NCBI RefSeq assembly: GCF_012273895.1
Contig: NC_052112.1
Span: 3,906,001 to 3,970,000, forward strand
Direction of reading: 5' to 3'
DNA from: Zerene cesonia
Taxonomy: Eukaryota > Arthropoda > Insecta > Lepidoptera > Pieridae
Length of the DNA stretch: 64,000 bases
The notes under the pieces were generated by a model. That model was not told the DNA's origin. It saw nothing but the letters and a program-made list of their open reading frames with translations, and made no database searches. Shown in pieces: positions 59,901 to 64,000 of the stretch; position 1 is the first letter of the stretch, and the number at the start of each line of letters is the position of its first letter. Position numbers and translations under genes: made by a program.

Positions 59901-62900
59901 ATGACTTGAATGCAATGGGAGTGGAATAAGATAAATTCAACAAACTTACCAATATTTAAACTTTGACATTGTGACAGTCGATTTTCTAGTAGCCACACAA
60001 GTTTGTAATCAGTTTTACATTTATCTACAGTGTATTGTGCAAGGTCGACATTTCTCCAAAATTCAGGCTTACAACTTACGCTATACCAAAATTTACATAC
60101 ACTACTCAATCTAGAACAGAAATAATAATAATTAAGTATACAAAGTACATAACTTTTTTAAAACTACTTTGGAAGAGTCTAATTTCATTTAAAAAAATTT
60201 TAGAAGCTACGTTAATGGACTCCTGTCTGTGGTCATAGCAAATACAAGTTGTCACTCTAGACTGACTCATGGAACTCATAGAAGATAAAATAATATACAA
60301 TCATTCTTACGTAATTTTCAGAATATAATAGTATTTTAGTTGCACATTTCAGGTATTCATATCTACATTATTTCTAGTAATGTATATTTTCTAACTATGG
60401 ATAAAAATGTTTTTACTATCCACTTTTCTTAATTCTAAATAAATTTAAAAACTAGCAGAAACACTTGAACAATGTTATGTGTTTACTAATTGTAGAAAAT
60501 AAGGAAAAACACAATTTTGATTTGTTAAGGGTGAATTTTGCTTTTCCTTTACCCATTATTGTTTGAACAATTTTCTTACCTAACTATAGCAGGGAGTGTG
60601 CCTTGTTGTATGACCACATATTCAAATATTTTCATTAGAATTTCTTCTGGCATAGAAGTTGCCCAAGGGCTTTGGGGTCCTGCATCTCTACTCTCAGCTG
60701 CACTACTTCTACTTTTTTCAGTCTTTTGAGCTGTGTAAAATCAAAAATTTATGATTATATTATAATTAATTAGGTTAGAGAATCAGTTAATAAACATGCA
60801 TTTAGTTAAGTCGCAATAAATAGTTTAAACAACTCATTAAATACATTATTTTGGAATTAAAATTCTTAAAAAAATAAAGCAATTAACCCTTTCGATAATT
60901 ATAACGATATGCAATAAAATATTAACTACAATATAGGTACAAACATAATTTTAATGTGATAACTATCCAAATAAAAATTTTATAGTAAATTTTTATCTCC
61001 CATAGATAACTCACTTATATTTATTCACATTCTTGGATATCACTTATAAAGCTATTTCTGGTCAAGGTTTGAAGTAGATATGAGATGATCATTTATTTAT
61101 CTAAATAATTACATAATAATGTTACAATTTCAAATACTATTTACCTTTACTTTTTGTATTGTTATTAGATTTACGAGGAGCTTTTTGCCGCGACTGTCGC
61201 GATTTAGGTGCTGCAACACTCATAGCAGATGCAGTATCACCTCTAGAAGGATCATATTCTTCACCAGAACTGACACTAGGTGCAGGAGAAGCAGCTCGCT
61301 TCTTCTTAGACTTTCTTGGGGCTATATCAGTTATTAATGCAGGTGTTGGTGCTACCTGGAATGTGAAATTTATTTGTATGTATATATTTATTAATCCTTA
61401 TTTTCCTTTGTGACAGTATTATCATTAACTAGCGGACCACCCCGGCATCACCTGTGGTACATAAATAGCCCATAGTCTTCCTCAATAAATGTGCTATCTA
61501 ACACTGAAAGAGTTTTTGAAATTGGACCAGTAGTTTTTGAGATTAATGGGTTCAAACAAACAAACAAACGCTTCAGGTTTATAATTTTAGTACAGATGTT
61601 ATAAAATAACATTAAAAACCTTAAGAAATTTGCTCTTAATTAACAAAACCTAATGGCTATTCAACCTTCACCTGTTTAAACAATTTGGACAAAGACAGGA
61701 CAATATCTGTCTGGTCTGCTAGGTTTCAATATAAAAATAGTGAAATAGAGTTGAGTTTTAATAAGAAAACACTTACATAGAATTTCTAGTTTCAGAAATT
61801 ATAAAAATTGCCCCTATAATTGGAATGTGATTGATATAAAGCAATAACTTTTACATTTTAAAAAGCTTTCATCATATTGTGACGCATACGGACATTTGTC
61901 CACATAAGAAATATCAAACTAATAATGCAATCCATATAATAAATATCCCCCTTTTTATGTAGAATTTTTATTTCCTTTGTTTTGGACCATAAATCTACAA
62001 TCTATAATTAATACACATTAATCATTATAAAATTCATAACAAGGGTATGACTACAAATAAAAAGTACTTATTTTCTTTACATGCTATTGTTATCAAGTAA
62101 AATATACCGAGGCATGACAAACATTTTTTTCCAATATTATTGTCAGCTTTGTAATCTGTGGATTGGTTGAATCTATTTTAAATATATTTAAATAAATGAT
62201 AGAAGATTTTCAGTCAATTTAATAAACCATTTCAATGCAGTGTAATTATCAAAATATGAATTCATTTATTCTTATAGTAGTTGTATACTTGATAATTTAA
62301 ATTTCACCTTTCAAAGTTTTACTCATAAGATAGATATAAACATACTTATCAACTTATATCAATTCCATTTATATCTTTAATTATTTATTTTGTCCAAATA
62401 AATCCATGTTATTTGAGCAGAAGAAGTTAGATCACGAATAAGAACAATAATTATGGTTATTGGAGAAAGTGGTGAAAATCATTTTTTTAAACATAATCAA
62501 ACATCATGATTACTAAAATAATTTAAAATTATAAAATGGGAAGAAACCATATTAAGCTTTATAATTGTGTCAAGAGAAATAGTTTATGAGACTAACACAG
62601 AAATTGACCTGTGACTTAAAGTGAAAGTGAATTGGTTGCATCACAGAAACAGTCTTTAAAGTTTAAGTTCTTTGTAAGCAAAATGGCCATGATAAAAATC
62701 TCAAAAATTATACTAGAAATAACTGTTTTTAGTATATAAATATAACATAAATTAGGATTTTATTTAATTATATCCATACAATTTATATATAATAATAATC
62801 AAAACAAATTATATTATTGTGTATTTACTACTGAAATTCAATAAATAAACAATTTATTTATATAAGTTATAACAGGTTTATTTCCAGTAAATCTTTGAAA

Positions 62901-63819
62901 AATAGGAAACAAGTTAATAAAAAATGCAATTGGTTTACTCCAAGTCCTAATGTGCAGTTTTTTATAAAAAAAAACATTAACAAATTTAATTAAACTTCTA
63001 AATACTCACTATGCTTACTGCCTCCTGAACACCTGTCCTTTTTATCTTAATCTTTAATTTAGTACTTGTATCCACTATCTGGCTTCGATATGTGGGTGTA
63101 TGATCAGGCTTCTTAGATTTCTTTTTGCTACGAGAACTACACAGTCCTAGCATTGATCTAGGTTTACCACTACAAGGAATAACTACGTGAGTCCTTTGCT
63201 CTTTTGAGGAGTCTTTAGATTTATTCTTTTTTGTAGATAATTGACTAAGTTCATGACTGTAAGGTTTCCCACTTTGCCTAGGCAAAAATTTCAACTTAAC
63301 ACTACTTTGCAGCACTTCATCCTCTGAACTTTCACTTTCAGCATCGGAGTCCTCTTCATCTTCATCTTCTTGACACTCACTACTACTCACTAAGTTTAAA
63401 TTTTTACCACCTTTGATTTTTGAGACAACACTGTTACTCTTATGGGTCCGGCTGCGTGAACTACGAGAATGTTTTTTTCTTTTACGCTCAGATGGAAGGT
63501 AACCGTTTAAAGTGGATTGATCAGAATCACGTCTTGATCGCTGTTTGTGCTTTTTATGACGGGATCGTGGAGCATTCGGCATGATTCCATTCACAACCTG
63601 CATTTTCTGATTTGCTATATCATCTATGCTTTGCTCAAAGTCAGTTTCCAGCTTGACGCAGGAATAGTCTTCGAGCTGATCTTGCTCAGTATCAGAGTCA
63701 GAATTGGTGACAATTTTGGGCAGGCGCTCATCTGGGAATAGATCCTTGCGGACCGAAAGTCTCATGGCAGGCTCAGCAGCATCATAGCCGCCGTTGAGAG
63801 GACTGGAATGGCCCGACAT
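53990..63819 (-). CDS. FBXL6: F-box and leucine-rich-repeat protein, FBXL6 type (partial)
   Basis: Exons: 63819-63010, 61355-61145, 60730-60580, 60110-59950, 59437-59271, 58940-58800, 58326-58162, [one missing], 55268-55112, and 54346 into the gap at 53989. The N-terminal 340 residues are basic and disordered (Arg/Lys/Ser-rich blocks such as KKSKKP and RKRKKHSRSSRSRTHK). The F-box spans exons 60730-59950 (MPEEILMKIFEYVV, SSVCKFWYSVSCKPEFWRNV). Leucine-rich repeats follow (LVELGVAGWSRITPEQL, LPKLQRIDLSSL, CPNLEVLDISGAL), and the end carries the family signature PLEALQKGCPKLRVF and CRALPRGMKRLYTG. F-box proteins present substrates to SCF ubiquitin ligases via Skp1. Exon 58162 leaves phase 0 but 55268 needs phase 1, so an exon is missing, probably in the 55996-56995 gap. 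I chose ATG 63819. Confidence 0.9.
55450..55584 (-). repeat. lepidopteran short interspersed repeat, copy 6
   Basis: Reverse copy beginning atctattctaatattataaa and ending near the ccgggatggaccgct block. It abuts the LINE 3' end to its right. Confidence 0.75.
55588..55995 (-). mobile_element. LINE 3' end (reverse-transcriptase C-terminal region)
   Basis: A poly-T tract at about 55590-55615 (poly-A on the minus strand) is followed on the minus strand by an open frame ending at 55675. The frame encodes the C-terminal domain seen in lepidopteran LINE polyproteins (HFMVDVPCTRTKRFDSTF, WNMLPESVFPDEYNLGIFK, VNRYLLGKRAPS). The 5' part runs into the gap. The clade (Jockey/CR1-like) is not resolved. 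It is in the intron that also lost the missing FBXL6 exon. Confidence 0.8.
55996..56995. other. assembly gap, 1000 N
   Basis: A fixed-size run of 1000 N between a LINE and a mariner-like end. It is the most likely place of the missing FBXL6 exon. Confidence 0.99.
56996..57063 (-). mobile_element. right end of a mariner-like DNA transposon
   Basis: Positions 57014-57063 are the exact reverse complement of 7467-7516, ending ctaag directly before TA. This confirms the terminal inverted repeat of one family. The interior is in the gap. Confidence 0.75.
57066..57260 (+). repeat. lepidopteran interspersed repeat, other subfamily
   Basis: It starts actagctgatcgcgcaaaca and continues with the aaatttcattagaatcggtg and gtatggtaactaacattgtg blocks. 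It is related in design to the family at 1842 but not the same subfamily. It lies immediately beside the mariner-like end. Confidence 0.6.
57290..57500. repeat. diverged interspersed repeat (second copy)
   Basis: It shares the gaccgtg-tgacc and atcacggtta order with 47790-48110, and ends with an acagatagacagatat block and a gggttccattttatc block also common in lepidopteran repeats. Confidence 0.4.
61428..61597 (+). repeat. lepidopteran short interspersed repeat, copy 7
   Basis: It starts actagcggaccaccccggca and ends attttagtacagatgtt, in the first long intron of the FBXL6-type gene. The remainder of that intron (to 63009) is AT-rich with nothing recognisable. Confidence 0.8.
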
Positions 63820-64000
63820 ACCGCCCGCCTCCCGCCGCCCTTCCAAACCACTTCTATAAAACGCTCACCGTCACCTGTCTGTCGTGAGGTAAACAATCAG
63901 TTTGACACATCACATTTTCACTTTTGATACTGTAACACTTACTATTAAATGATAAACTTATTATGTTTGATTGTGACCACTCGATGTTTTTGTCATCATT
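63820..64000. promoter_or_regulatory. 5' region of the FBXL6-type gene
   Basis: The upstream side of the chosen ATG (63819) is moderately GC-rich near 63825-63840 and then AT-rich. The frame stays open a few codons upstream (a near-cognate TTG at 63846), so a slightly longer protein cannot be excluded. Confidence 0.3.

Noticed and set aside
1..64000. CRISPR arrays, operons, bacterial promoters, tRNA or rRNA genes
   Set aside because: This is animal nuclear DNA. I saw no repeat-spacer array and no cloverleaf or rRNA-like block.

Overview
The window is nuclear DNA from a lepidopteran insect (moth or butterfly). It has compact AT-rich introns with GT/AG borders, a large number of moth/butterfly-type short interspersed repeats, 1000-N scaffold gaps, and insect versions of animal genes. 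Exon borders below were read by eye. For almost every multi-exon gene I checked that reading phase carries across each junction.

Layout. (1) 2401-9294, minus: a secreted serpin with a very long N-terminal exon. Its last exon was not found. A single-exon nicotinic-type Cys-loop receptor gene (3236-4507, plus) is nested in one of its introns. (2) 9721-20176: a serpin-2-like gene without a signal peptide. Five core exons are on the minus strand (14325-17386). At least six mutually exclusive last exons (9721-13690) each supply a different reactive-centre loop. Its two first exons appear on the plus strand at 19872-20176, almost certainly because the contig 18484-20500 was placed backwards in the scaffold. 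(3) 21501-25281: repeat-rich DNA and an intronless COX6A-like gene. (4) 25629-42778, plus: Rim, the presynaptic active-zone scaffold, with zinc finger, PDZ, C2A, RIM-BP-binding proline motif and C2B, plus a 1.67-kb disordered exon and several alternative-splice options. (5) 43445-50988, minus: a host-cell-factor gene that encodes only the C-terminal (acidic plus fibronectin III) half. (6) 52410-53060, plus: SMIM8. (7) 53990-63819, minus: an FBXL6-type F-box/leucine-rich-repeat protein, with one exon apparently lost in a gap.

The genes are not an operon and show no common pathway. Rim and the HCF-like gene converge, the HCF-like gene and SMIM8 diverge, and SMIM8 and FBXL6 converge. Mobile DNA includes at least seven copies of one short repeat family, two mariner-like ends lying at assembly gaps, a LINE 3' end, and a retroposed fragment with a 17-bp target duplication. 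The most interesting locus is the alternatively spliced intracellular serpin, including one loop with a furin-like basic cluster. The most important caution is the inverted contig that splits that gene.
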